The position numbers were made by a program, and so were the translations under genes. Shown in pieces: positions 16,785 through 26,380 of a stretch of DNA of 64,000 nucleotides (within the stretch, counting starts at the first letter, position 1; every line of letters starts with the position of its first letter). Under the pieces are notes generated by a model, which worked only from the letters and a program-made list of their open reading frames with translations, was not told the origin of the DNA and did not search any database. Origin of the DNA: Gammaproteobacteria bacterium (GTDB taxonomy: Bacteria > Pseudomonadota > Gammaproteobacteria > UBA6429 > Thiohalophilaceae); contig JACQBC010000010.1 of assembly GCA_016194635.1 (NCBI GenBank), forward strand, positions 62,001-126,000, read 5' to 3'.

Positions 16785-19700
16785 CTAATTCTTTCCGGGG
16801 AATCTACCCACCACATAACCCCCGTTCGCACTGTTCACACTTTCCAGTGGTAACGGTTTGCTGTACCCTAGGGCAGCGTAGTCGATGGCAGGGGGTATTC
16901 CACTGGCTGCGTTGATGACACCGGATGTAAAGGAGTTACTGTTATACCCACCAAACTCCACCGGTAGTGGAAAATATTGCTGTGAATTATCATAACTCCC
17001 TGCGGCATTAATGAGATTATTTATAAACTGGGTATCCGACATGTTAAGAGGGGTTGGAACTAAATTATATCTGGTAAGATTATCCATGGAATCTCTCGGA
17101 TCATTCGGTGTGTATATTAAATTCGATAGGCCCACTGCCACTCTGTAATCAAAACCGTCAATACTCGGCTCACCCGCCAACGTCGCCACGACATATGGAA
17201 CACCCGCATTGGCACCCGGACCATCGTAACCATTACTTAAGCTCGACCAGCCCGTTCTGTTAGAATAGGCTTGCGGTGCATCCGGGATAAGAACCAAGAC
17301 AGTGTGGTATTCAGGTGAACCTACAGCTGACCTTGCACCCACATACACTCTCATCCCACTCGGATCAGTATTATTCATCGGATTATTCTTTGCATACCCA
17401 TAGAAATTAATCCCACCCCCAAACCCAATCGGATCCCTTTGCGTAAACCGTCCGACGCTTGGATCATAATACCTTGCCCGATAGTACATCAGCCCCGTTT
17501 CATCCGGCTCCCTGCCCGTGTACCCAAAATGCGGGGAGGTTCCGGTGGAGGCCAGCGTGTTGCCCCACGCGTCAAAGCGTTGCGTGGCATCCGTCGTCCC
17601 GGCCGTATTTGTAACCGCCACGACACTGCTCAATCCATCCTGATGAAAGTATTGTGCCGCGGTGCCAGTGGCACGAATGACCACATCATCGATACCCGGC
17701 CCGTGCACATACTGCGCCGTGGGTAGCCCCCAGGTCGGGCCGTATTCGGCCAATAGGTTCTGGCCGGTGTACAGGTAATTCGTGGCGATGCCTGCCACGG
17801 TCTTCTGCAATCGTCGTCCCTGCGCGTCATAGGTGTACAACGAGGTTTGTGCCCCCAAGGTGGCTTGGGTCATCCGATTGAGCGCATCGTAGGTTAATGT
17901 GAGGCCGGTGTCACTGCGGGTTTTTAGGTTCCCATTGGCGTCGTACGTCAAGCTTGCAAATAAAGCTCCGGTGGCACTGCCCTGACGAATCTCCTTCAAC
18001 TGATTCGCCACATCGTATACATACGCCGTGATGCTCGGGGTCGTGGCGTTGACCTGTTTGCTCAGCCGATTGCCCAGCGGGTCGTAGGTGTACCCATGAC
18101 TGCTAATAACACTCAACCCTCGTTTATTCGTGAGGCTCTGTAAGGTGTTGTCCGGGTTATATAAATACTGGCTGTCCTCCCCGTTGGGCAGCCATGTCTC
18201 AACCAGCCGTCCCCCCGCGTCGTAGTCCAGGCTCACAATGTCGTCGTTGGGCGACCAAATCCCGGTCATCCGACCGTTCGGATCGTATAAATAATCGGTG
18301 CGGTTGCCGTCGGAATCGCGCAGGGTGTTTAACAACCCGCCGGGGCTGTAAGCGTAGTACAGCGTCTTGTTGGCGCGGGTATCGATCAGCGAGGTCAGCC
18401 GGTGGCTGGCATCATATCCGTACACATAGGTCACCGCCGGGGACTGCGCTTGGGTGACTTGCCCTAGAGGATTACGCATGAAGGTATAGAGCGTGTTGTT
18501 ATTATCTTTTATCGAATCCAGTAGCCGGCCGTAGGTCCAGGTGTAGGTGGTGGTGTGCAGCATGGCGTCGGTGCTGGTGCTGAGGTCGTTGTGGGCGTCG
18601 TAGGCAAAGCTTCGCGACTGATTCAGTGGATCGGTTTCTTTGACCGTGTGGCTGAAGTCATCATACGCAATGGTGGATTGGACTTTCAGAACATCCAAGG
18701 CGGTGTTGTTACCGGTCGCATCGGGGGTGTATCCCGCCGCGACCTGGGTCCGGTTGCCAAGGGTATCATAGGCATAGTGTGTCACCGGTCGGATCACCCC
18801 TAGGCTGGCATCGGTGTACGACGGGCCCACGATGCGTACAGGACGGTTGAGTTCGTCCACGAAGGTTTGGGTGGTACGGGTCGTGGTACCGTCACTGCCG
18901 GTCACGGTCACCGTGGTGGTGTTGCCGTTGGGGTCGTAGCCGAACTGTGCGCTGTGATTGGCGGGGTCGATGAGGCTCTTGAGCCGACCGTCCACCGTGG
19001 CGTCGTAGTATACATAGGCGGTGCTATTGCCGTTGGCGTCGGTGAGGCGGCGCGGTTTGCCGTCGATATCCAAAAAGCGCGACAGCGTGCCGTGTTGCGG
19101 GTCGATGCTGCGAATAAAATGGTTGGCCTCGTCGTATTCCAGGTGGGTGGTGTAGTTGTCAGGGTTTGTCATGGTGTCGAGGTTTCCCGTCGCGTCAAAC
19201 CCATACGCGGTAACATTGCCTCCGGCATCGACCTGGGTTTGTTTTCGGTCGTTCAGATCGAAATAGGCGGAACGGCTGTCCACTAAAGCGCCATTGATAT
19301 CCAATCGCTCGCTGACGGCATTGTTATTGGCGTCGTATTGAAACGTGCGTTGATTACCGATTGGATCAGTAGCTTCGATCACACGATCCAGTGCATCGTA
19401 TTTCATCTTGGTGGGGTACCAATGGGCATCGATGCCGGTGGTCAAATGGCCCAGCGTGTCATACACCAGACTGACGCTTTGTGTGGTAACCGCCGCATCG
19501 GCGTTCTTAACACCGATCCGCGCCATACCCGTGCGGTAGAGGCTGTTGGTATCATAGGTATAGGTGATAATCGGTCCGGTGTTACTCAACGCGGTGGGCG
19601 TGGTCACTTGCGCGGCGAAATTGCGCACCCGCTTTATACTGATGGTGTTTCCGAAACCATCATAACCGTTGACCGACCAGCTGATCATGTCGGTCGCGGC

Positions 19701-22700
19701 GGGGGCATAGGTCACCGGGTTTAACGTGGCGCAATTGTTCAACGTACAATAATTCGTGGTCAGGTGGATTTCCTGGATTAGGTTATCCTTCGCATCGTAC
19801 TTGAACACGGTGGTGTTGCCGTTGGCGTCTTTGACGTCACCAGGCCGGTTGCTGACGGTGAAATTGGAGAACACCACCGTGCTGCCAGAAGGGTTGGTGA
19901 TCTGCGTGATATTGCCATTACTATCATAGGTATAGTTTGTTAGATACCCCTGCGGGTCTTGCTGTCTAACCACATTATAGACATTGGCCGGTACCGTGGT
20001 GTCGTAGTAATAATGGTGTGTCGCGCCGTTGCCCTCCACCGCCACGGTGTTGTTGCCGAATTCATCAAAGAAATATTGCAATCGATTGCCGCGTTCATCC
20101 ACCACCTCGGTCTCGCGCCGGAAGTCGTTGTAATTATAGGTACGGGTATGCGCCAGCGGATCGGTTTGGCGAAACAGCTTGCCGGTGGAATAGTATTCGT
20201 AGGTCGTTGCATTGCCCCGCGGCAGGGTCTTGCGCTCGAGGGCGTGATTGAGGTTCATGCCATCGGCGGCGGTGTAGTATTGGTAGGTCACAGGCGGCTG
20301 TTTTCCCGCCACCGCCAGTGGATTAGAGAAGCTGGTTAGATTATTATTGCCATCGGTGTAGCCGTATTGGAATTGCCTGCCGGTCCAGTCGGTGATTTTT
20401 ACCAAATAAGTGTTGGTCGCGTCGTAGCTAAAGGTCAGCGTCCGGCCTAGGGCGTCATTGACCGTGCACAGATTATTCCCGCAACTGGTGTTGTAGGTGA
20501 GTGTCAGGGTGTTGCCATTACGGTCCGCAATGCAAATTAAACGCGCTTTTTGATTCACCGTGCCCGCCACAGTCTCGAACCTGTAGACCATACCGTTGGT
20601 TTGGCGCACCGCATAGCTCCCATCACTAGCACGCGTCAGGCTGGCAAAGGTACCGGGCAGATGCGTGAAACTGCTGCCAATCGCCACCCCGCTGGCCGAG
20701 CCGGTGACTTGGAAGAGTTTTTCACTGCCGCTGCCGTCGGTCCAGCCGACCGAGGAGGTCAGCGTATCGGTGTCCGCCGCGTCCACGGCATTATTGGCAT
20801 TGTCATCCTTGAAGATCAGAAATTGATTAAAATTATGCGTCCAGCCGTAACCCAAGGGGCCGGGTTGGGGATTACGCGAATTATACGAACGCATAAAAAC
20901 CAACGGCAGACCGCCACGACCGGGGATGCTGACATCGGTTTCAAGGTGGGTGAAGTTACCGGTTGCGACATTGATCTCTTTATCGCTCACGGTGTAACGT
21001 GGATCAAAACCGTTATTCAATCCCCCGCTGTTAGTGGGATAACTGAGGCTGGGGTTGGGCGTCACAAATCCCGTCCCCGCCGCGGGATCATAAGTCGTCA
21101 GCGAGGTGGGTTTGACGAGTTTTGAGACGGTATAGCCACCGGCATAACCTCCACTGATAATAAAGCCGACGCGGCTTTGGGTGGGTACCGGGTTATTGGT
21201 GTTATCCAAGGCCGCGACAAACACCTCGCCCTTCCAGTCGCTGTATTGAAACAAGGTTTGCGGCAGAGTCACGGTATACCCTTGGTCGATATAACTGGTT
21301 TTAATCGAGTCGATATAACATTGCGGGTAGTTTAAATTGGTGCTAAACGTGCACCCGGGGTTGGTACTGATCGTCGGGCTGAGTGTCGCCCAGTTGGCAC
21401 TGTTCAAGGTTAAAAATGGGATATTCGCTTCACTGGCGAATTGCAAACCGCGCACCGTGGACACAGCATCCATGCGCGCGTTTTCTTGCCAGATATAATA
21501 CTCAAAGGCGGAAGTGCTGTACCCCATTAATAGAAACGTCTTCCACACTATTTTGCCGGTGGTGAGGTCGACGTTGCGCGAATATCCGCCTGGAACATCG
21601 ATCAACATACCGGCGCTGATCACGGCGTAGGGCACATCGAATAAATACAACACCCGCATATTGGTGGCGGTCAGGCCTAAATGATGACCCACATCACCGG
21701 AGCCGCCGTCTAATTGGCCAATGCGTTTGGCCGCGTCCGAAATATGGCGCATGTATTTTAACCCGACCAGGTGCAGGAACTCCCCTTCGGTCGCTTCTAA
21801 ATTGCTGTTGGGATTGGCGCTGGCCTTGACACTGGCGAGCAAGCCCGCGGCGCGTTCGGTGAGTAAACGATCCGAGGCTTGAAACGCATAGGCTTGCAGC
21901 GCGTGGTAATTCGAACCATGAATATTGAAATAACTCACGGTATTAACCGTAGGCGCGGTGAGCTCGGCCAGCGTCACGCTCAAGGTTAACTGATTGTTGC
22001 TGCTGCACAGTCCTACGGGGGTGGCGGCGGAACCGGTGGCCAACACGCTGCCTTCAACCCCGTTTAACCAACCCTTGAGCACCGGTACTACATTTACCGT
22101 GCAGGGTATCGCGCTGGGAGTGGCGGTTCCCACGCTAGTGTCATTTTGCCAGGTGGTGAGCGTGGTTTGATCCGAGGCCGTCGCACCTTGAAAGGAGAGG
22201 GTCACGCGGCTGAGTGCGGTTTGCGGTAGTGACAAACTCGCCGTTAATAACAGCGTGCCCGGTGCATTGTTGGTCGTGCCTTGGTTGACGGTGAGGTTAA
22301 ATTTATAACGGTGGCTGTCGGGTAGATCGGCGGTTTCCGGCGAGGTCGTACCCGCCCACGGTAAAAACGTGCTGACATCATACGGTGTTGAGGCGGGCAA
22401 GATATCCACGTACAGGGGATTCAACCTGCCTTTATAAGGAACATCCACAAGGGTGTTGTTCGTGCCGTTGGGTGCGACACCGCTGAGCTGGATGGCCTGT
22501 TGCACCTGGTTGGCAAAGTATTCATCCGGTAACGTATTGGTACGACGCAGCAGATAGCCGTTGTAGTCAAACGCCACGTTGGTGGCGATGCCCGCCTGGT
22601 AGGTCGCATCCTTGAAACTCGCATCGAGCGGAATCCAACGCGCACCGCTGCTGTCTTGTTGTGTACCGCGGTAATGACTGTACGGCACACAGGCCTCCAC

Positions 22701-23402
22701 CCACACATGGGTTAGTGACACCCCATTGGTAAGATAGGCCGTGGAGGGGTTGCGGCCTTGCGAAAGGATCGCGGCGGCCGCCAGATAGGATTTGGCACCC
22801 ACCCAGCGGCCCACACGGCCCCCCAACGTATCCGGCGCGGGATCGGATACTGTGATTTGGCCTTTAACAAAACGCGCTGGAATATTGGAGGCGCGTAATA
22901 AGGCGATTAACAACGAGGCTTGATCGGTGGCGCTACCTGCTTTGCTGTAGAGTGTACCCATCGATCCCTTGAGAGAACCGTAATACGGCTCGAATTGGAT
23001 GTTGTTGTACACGTACTGAAAAATCTTCACCGGTGAATACCCCAGGCTTGCGGCCAGATCTTTAATCTCCTGGGTAATTTGCACATCCTGGGTCGCGGCC
23101 AGGGCGGCGTTAAGCTCGGTGCTGCTGCCGCAGTTTACCGCGCTCGCGGGGGTCGGCGGCGCCACGGCGGCCAGCAAAGTGTTACCCAGAAAGGCATACA
23201 CATTATTCGGTGCCGCACGGTGATAGGTAAGGTATTGGGGTATTTTATCGGTAGGCGTAAGTTCGGCCGGTGGAGGGGGTGTTTCGGTTTTCCACGTCGC
23301 CGGCGGGAGTACCGGAGCCTTTTCAGGACGTAATACGCGCAGTTCATCATCGGCGCGCGATAGCGCTTGCGATCGTGTCGCGAGGTCGGGCGCTAAACGC
23401 AC
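16785..23402 (-). CDS. Rhs/YD-repeat protein with transglutaminase-like domain and variable C-terminal tip
   Basis: 2205 residues from a GTG at 23402; the frame is open to a stop at 23508-23510 but has no ATG, signal peptide or ribosome-binding site. Residues ~115-270 form a transglutaminase-like domain with His (LTHVWVEA, 232) and Asp (PLDASFK, 260), while the expected Cys region reads GSATDQASLL. Next come a cell-surface linker, the DUF6531-type start (INVATGNFTHLETDVSIPG), many YD repeats (e.g. YTYDPLGNRL) and the Rhs core end MYYRARYYDPSVGRFTQRDP then NNPMNNTDPSGM. The last ~190 residues differ from the core and carry YHTVLVLIP and GYNSNSFTSG; this is the likely toxin tip, family unknown to me. 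See the frameshift finding for the N-terminus. Confidence 0.85.
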   Translation of the reverse strand: MRLAPDLATRSQALSRADDELRVLRPEKAPVLPPATWKTETPPPPAELTPTDKIPQYLTYHRAAPNNVYAFLGNTLLAAVAPPTPASAVNCGSSTELNAALAATQDVQITQEIKDLAASLGYSPVKIFQYVYNNIQFEPYYGSLKGSMGTLYSKAGSATDQASLLIALLRASNIPARFVKGQITVSDPAPDTLGGRVGRWVGAKSYLAAAAILSQGRNPSTAYLTNGVSLTHVWVEACVPYSHYRGTQQDSSGARWIPLDASFKDATYQAGIATNVAFDYNGYLLRRTNTLPDEYFANQVQQAIQLSGVAPNGTNNTLVDVPYKGRLNPLYVDILPASTPYDVSTFLPWAGTTSPETADLPDSHRYKFNLTVNQGTTNNAPGTLLLTASLSLPQTALSRVTLSFQGATASDQTTLTTWQNDTSVGTATPSAIPCTVNVVPVLKGWLNGVEGSVLATGSAATPVGLCSSNNQLTLSVTLAELTAPTVNTVSYFNIHGSNYHALQAYAFQASDRLLTERAAGLLASVKASANPNSNLEATEGEFLHLVGLKYMRHISDAAKRIGQLDGGSGDVGHHLGLTATNMRVLYLFDVPYAVISAGMLIDVPGGYSRNVDLTTGKIVWKTFLLMGYSTSAFEYYIWQENARMDAVSTVRGLQFASEANIPFLTLNSANWATLSPTISTNPGCTFSTNLNYPQCYIDSIKTSYIDQGYTVTLPQTLFQYSDWKGEVFVAALDNTNNPVPTQSRVGFIISGGYAGGYTVSKLVKPTSLTTYDPAAGTGFVTPNPSLSYPTNSGGLNNGFDPRYTVSDKEINVATGNFTHLETDVSIPGRGGLPLVFMRSYNSRNPQPGPLGYGWTHNFNQFLIFKDDNANNAVDAADTDTLTSSVGWTDGSGSEKLFQVTGSASGVAIGSSFTHLPGTFASLTRASDGSYAVRQTNGMVYRFETVAGTVNQKARLICIADRNGNTLTLTYNTSCGNNLCTVNDALGRTLTFSYDATNTYLVKITDWTGRQFQYGYTDGNNNLTSFSNPLAVAGKQPPVTYQYYTAADGMNLNHALERKTLPRGNATTYEYYSTGKLFRQTDPLAHTRTYNYNDFRRETEVVDERGNRLQYFFDEFGNNTVAVEGNGATHHYYYDTTVPANVYNVVRQQDPQGYLTNYTYDSNGNITQITNPSGSTVVFSNFTVSNRPGDVKDANGNTTVFKYDAKDNLIQEIHLTTNYCTLNNCATLNPVTYAPAATDMISWSVNGYDGFGNTISIKRVRNFAAQVTTPTALSNTGPIITYTYDTNSLYRTGMARIGVKNADAAVTTQSVSLVYDTLGHLTTGIDAHWYPTKMKYDALDRVIEATDPIGNQRTFQYDANNNAVSERLDINGALVDSRSAYFDLNDRKQTQVDAGGNVTAYGFDATGNLDTMTNPDNYTTHLEYDEANHFIRSIDPQHGTLSRFLDIDGKPRRLTDANGNSTAYVYYDATVDGRLKSLIDPANHSAQFGYDPNGNTTTVTVTGSDGTTTRTTQTFVDELNRPVRIVGPSYTDASLGVIRPVTHYAYDTLGNRTQVAAGYTPDATGNNTALDVLKVQSTIAYDDFSHTVKETDPLNQSRSFAYDAHNDLSTSTDAMLHTTTYTWTYGRLLDSIKDNNNTLYTFMRNPLGQVTQAQSPAVTYVYGYDASHRLTSLIDTRANKTLYYAYSPGGLLNTLRDSDGNRTDYLYDPNGRMTGIWSPNDDIVSLDYDAGGRLVETWLPNGEDSQYLYNPDNTLQSLTNKRGLSVISSHGYTYDPLGNRLSKQVNATTPSITAYVYDVANQLKEIRQGSATGALFASLTYDANGNLKTRSDTGLTLTYDALNRMTQATLGAQTSLYTYDAQGRRLQKTVAGIATNYLYTGQNLLAEYGPTWGLPTAQYVHGPGIDDVVIRATGTAAQYFHQDGLSSVVAVTNTAGTTDATQRFDAWGNTLASTGTSPHFGYTGREPDETGLMYYRARYYDPSVGRFTQRDPIGFGGGINFYGYAKNNPMNNTDPSGMRVYVGARSAVGSPEYHTVLVLIPDAPQAYSNRTGWSSLSNGYDGPGANAGVPYVVATLAGEPSIDGFDYRVAVGLSNLIYTPNDPRDSMDNLTRYNLVPTPLNMSDTQFINNLINAAGSYDNSQQYFPLPVEFGGYNSNSFTSGVINAASGIPPAIDYAALGYSKPLPLESVNSANGGYVVGRFPGKN

Positions 23403-23497
23403 TGCCTGCAGTGCTTGTTCGACGCGATCAAAACGGTTTTCGACCCGCGCGCTAAGATCATCCCACGCCTGACGTTTATCCTCTAGACCAAGAGCAT

Positions 23498-23923
23498 CTA
23501 ATTTGTCTTAGCATTTTGCCATTGATTTAATTGCGTGATATACGGCGTAGTGTTGAGTCCTGCCGAACTCAGCGCCATGATCTGCCGCGCCAGAGCGTCG
23601 ACACTGGGGGCGGGTGTATTTTGCGTATAAGCGATGGCCGCCGTGTAGGAATACCCCTGTTTAATCCCAGCATTCGTCAACGCCGCAAGCGCCGCTGTTG
23701 TTGCCTGCAGGGTTGCGCCGTTAGCGGATTTCCAACTGCCATCGCCGCCTTGGTGGGTCAGCAACCATGCCAAGCCCGCGATACGCGCTTGATTGAGCTG
23801 GGTGGCGGTCGGTGTCGCGGCAACCGTGTGCGGTGAAATTAGCAACCATAGAAAACACCCTGCGATAACGGGGTAGTGTATTGTCAAACGGATCTTTCGG
23901 GTATTCCAAGATAGTAAGTACAT
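23498..23923 (-). CDS. Secreted prenyltransferase-repeat-like fragment, probable detached N-terminus of the Rhs protein
   Basis: 141 residues from the ATG at 23921-23923 (GGGAG five bases upstream). A signal peptide (hydrophobic about residues 16-34, cut near PHTVAA) is followed by an alpha-toroid-like repeat: RIAGLAWLLTHQGGDGSWKS, ATLQATTAALAALTNAG and ALARQIMALSSAGLNTTPY. This resembles the squalene-cyclase/prenyltransferase repeat, but a single copy is far too short for an enzyme. It ends at a TAG 13 bases inside the open frame of the Rhs gene. Adding one base near 23503-23508 joins both into one reading (NAKDKLDALGLEDKRQAWDD), giving a secreted Rhs protein of about 2,380 residues. Confidence 0.65.
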   Translation of the reverse strand: MYLLSWNTRKIRLTIHYPVIAGCFLWLLISPHTVAATPTATQLNQARIAGLAWLLTHQGGDGSWKSANGATLQATTAALAALTNAGIKQGYSYTAAIAYTQNTPAPSVDALARQIMALSSAGLNTTPYITQLNQWQNAKTN

Positions 23924-24422
23924 CTCCACTCCCTTTCCCTTATCGACGGCGAGCGGGCGAGCGCCGGAGAATTTATAATTTTCCCCCCGGTATCAAAGGT
24001 TAGATGTACGGTATGACAGGTTAATGAAAAAATAAAATAATTTTAAACATCACGCGGCGCCACGCAACGTATTACTTGTGTATTACGTCAATAGCCTAAA
24101 TCGCAATACTTTAAAGACATTAATGTGTATCACTGCGCAGGCCATGTGGAAACCGGCAAGGACAGCATCAGTGATCCTGCCATGGGAGGATTTCAACTAT
24201 TATCCTAATCCAGGATTGAGTGTGGTGTTACCGGATGATCATATTTTCTTAACACAAGTGTCATCTAAATAGCCGATAGTGCGCTGGGCATCATGGCAAG
24301 CGGTTTATGATTATGCACGTATATCGGTTGATGGTAGTAATCGTTCGAGCACGTCTAATGACGATGCCAATGCGATTGTCATTAGACCTTGATAGCAAAG
24401 CCGCAGCGCAAAGTCAGGTTCG
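23924..24422. other. Intergenic region upstream of the GT4 gene
   Basis: About 500 bases between divergent genes. No convincing gene was found: a 64-codon plus-strand frame at 24078-24272 has no ribosome-binding site or recognisable product. The first part (23990-24075) is AT-rich. A perfect 10-bp inverted repeat, gtctaatgac (24353-24362) with gtcattagac (24378-24387), loop 15 bases, lies 36 bases before the glycosyltransferase start; it lacks a T-run, so it is an operator-like or leader hairpin candidate rather than a terminator. Confidence 0.5.
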
Positions 24423-25523
24423 ATGAGGATTGCAATCATCACCGATGCCTGGCGGCCACAGATCAATGGCGTTGTTACCACCCTGAGCAAAACCGGCGAG
24501 TCTTTACGGGCCCTGGGTCATGAGGTTTTATTCATTACGCCGGAGTTCTTTCGCACCGTTCCCTGTCCCACCTACTCCTCGATTCGACTGGCGGTAAACC
24601 CCATCGGCACGATGGGCCGCCTGCTGGATAATTTCTCCCCGCACGCGGTACACATCGCCACCGAGGGGCCCTTGGGTTGGGCGGCGCGGGGGTATTGCAA
24701 ACGGCGCAACCTGCGTTTCACAAGCTCCTACCACACCCAGTTTCCGCACTATATCAACATGCGCATACCGCTACCGATACGCTGGTCCTATGCGGTATTG
24801 CGCTACTTTCACAACGCCGCGGTGCGTACCATGGTACCCACACTATCACAACGCCGCGAACTCAAACGCTGGTGGTTTCGTAACGTGGTTATCTGGCCGC
24901 GAGGCGTGGATACCGATATGTTCCAACCCGCGGACAAGTCGTTCCTCGACGCGCCACGCCCGATAGCGATGTACGCGGGACGAGTGGCGGTGGAAAAAAA
25001 TCTGCAAGCGTTTTTATCACTCGATATGGCGGGTAGTAAATATGTCGTGGGTGACGGCCCGGACTTGGAGAAACTTCGGCGTAAATATCCCGCCGTCCAG
25101 TTCACCGGATTTAAAAGCGGCGCGGTATTGGCGGCCCATCTAGCCGCGGCTGACGTTTTTGTTTTTCCCAGCCGTACCGATACTTTCGGCCTGGTCATGT
25201 TGGAGGCCATGGCCTGCGGAATACCGGTCGCCGCCTTCCCCGTCACCGGCCCCGTGGATGTCGTGCTAAACGGTGCAACCGGTGTGTTGCATGAAGATTT
25301 GGGGATCGCGGTACAAGCCGCGTTACGGTTGGATGGACGCGTATGCCGTGAATACGCCTTGGCCCACTCCTGGCGTCAAGCCACAGAGTATTTTGCGGCA
25401 AACTTAGTTGATAATCGTGAGAGTGTTGCGCATGCTATTAAACCCACAAACAGTCTCTTCCGGGCACGCAACAAAGCCCTCTACGCACAGACGGGCGTGA
25501 TCGCGGAAGAAAATCAAAACTAA
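24423..25523 (+). CDS. GT4-family glycosyltransferase, probably GDP-mannose-dependent alpha-mannosyltransferase
   Basis: A 366-residue GT-B retaining glycosyltransferase. The N-terminal domain starts MRIAIITDAWRPQINGVVTT, the nucleotide-sugar glycosyltransferase opening with the NGV loop, followed by TEGPLGWAARGYC and SYHTQFPHY, typical of MgtA/PimB-like mannosyltransferases that modify diacylglycerol or phosphoinositol lipids. The C-terminal domain has RGVDTDMF, MYAGRVAVEKN and SRTDTFGLVMLEAMACG, where the usual E-x7-E pair is D-x7-E. It is the first of several lipid- and envelope-related genes. The acceptor cannot be read from sequence; a membrane glycolipid is the likeliest. Confidence 0.85.
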   Translation: MRIAIITDAWRPQINGVVTTLSKTGESLRALGHEVLFITPEFFRTVPCPTYSSIRLAVNPIGTMGRLLDNFSPHAVHIATEGPLGWAARGYCKRRNLRFTSSYHTQFPHYINMRIPLPIRWSYAVLRYFHNAAVRTMVPTLSQRRELKRWWFRNVVIWPRGVDTDMFQPADKSFLDAPRPIAMYAGRVAVEKNLQAFLSLDMAGSKYVVGDGPDLEKLRRKYPAVQFTGFKSGAVLAAHLAAADVFVFPSRTDTFGLVMLEAMACGIPVAAFPVTGPVDVVLNGATGVLHEDLGIAVQAALRLDGRVCREYALAHSWRQATEYFAANLVDNRESVAHAIKPTNSLFRARNKALYAQTGVIAEENQN

Positions 25524-25750
25524 CCTGCGCAGGATAAAATATATATAACGTTACCCCTTCTCGTCACCGTCGGCTCGCTAAATCTTAAACCAAGTCATTG
25601 TGCGCCCCCTACGCATACACTACCTAAACACTGCGCGTGGGTGCAACGGATACTCTAAGCCTAGGATGGAATAATAAACTTGTATTTAATGACTTTTATA
25701 TTACTATGTAACAATCAAATTCTAAAAACGCCATGACGAGGTAATATTAA

Positions 25751-26359
25751 ATGCAAAATTTTCTACAGGCACTTAAAGTGCAGCGTTGGGATGACCACCG
25801 CTTTTATCACCACAATCGGATCAACCAATCTCTCCATTTGCTGAGCGCGACGAGTTTCCTATGCGCCTACGTATTGCTATTTATTGATCCGGCCGCGGCC
25901 GCCTTGGTCGGCTGGCTTGTCGCGATGGTCAGTCGGCAAGTCGGGCATTTCTTTTTTGAGCCCAAGGGCTTCGACGAAGTAAATCAGGTTACGCATGAAT
26001 ATAAGGAAGAGGTTAAAGTCGGGTATAATCTCAAACGCAAGGTCGTGCTTTTATCCATCTGGGTACTCTCGCCCTTAGCACTATATTTTAGCCCTACGCT
26101 GTTCGGGTTATTCGTCGCTGCCCACACTCTATCCGAACTCGTGAACCACGTGGCGCTGATCTGGCTCGGGGTGGGCGCGGGTGGTTTGGTGTTCCGCACG
26201 GTGCATCTCTTTTTTATAAAAGATATACAAACAGGCCTGGTGTGGATTACTAAGATTCTGACCGATCCTTTTCACGATATTAAACTCTATTACAAAGCGC
26301 CAATCTATCTGTTGCAAGGTCAGCGGCTGGATCCGATGAACTCTGAACAGCACGCTTGA
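25751..26359 (+). CDS. Mpo1/DUF962-like membrane protein
   Basis: 202 residues. The start DDHRFYHHNRINQSLHLLSA followed by two hydrophobic helices and RQVGHFFFEPKGFDEVN matches the layout of the Mpo1/DUF962 family (H-x-x-x-H-x-x-N-x-x-x-H, then G-H-x-x-F-E), where the His residues bind iron in the yeast 2-hydroxy fatty-acid dioxygenase. About four membrane segments are predicted. The C-terminal ~60 residues (FIKDIQTGLVWITKILTDPF) extend beyond the minimal domain. In bacteria the family's substrate is not well defined. Its neighbours (glycosyltransferase, aminotransferase, Psd) support a role in membrane lipids. It is convergent with the aminotransferase gene. Confidence 0.6.
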   Translation: MQNFLQALKVQRWDDHRFYHHNRINQSLHLLSATSFLCAYVLLFIDPAAAALVGWLVAMVSRQVGHFFFEPKGFDEVNQVTHEYKEEVKVGYNLKRKVVLLSIWVLSPLALYFSPTLFGLFVAAHTLSELVNHVALIWLGVGAGGLVFRTVHLFFIKDIQTGLVWITKILTDPFHDIKLYYKAPIYLLQGQRLDPMNSEQHA

Positions 26360-26380
26360 TAAGGAATATTGAATGGCTAG

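Noticed and set aside
17400-20900. Periodic repeats that might suggest a CRISPR or satellite array
   Set aside because: They are diverged YD repeats at protein level inside the Rhs gene; there are no identical short repeats with unique spacers.
24078-24272. 64-codon plus-strand frame in the intergenic region
   Set aside because: No ribosome-binding site, odd composition and no known motif; treated as chance.
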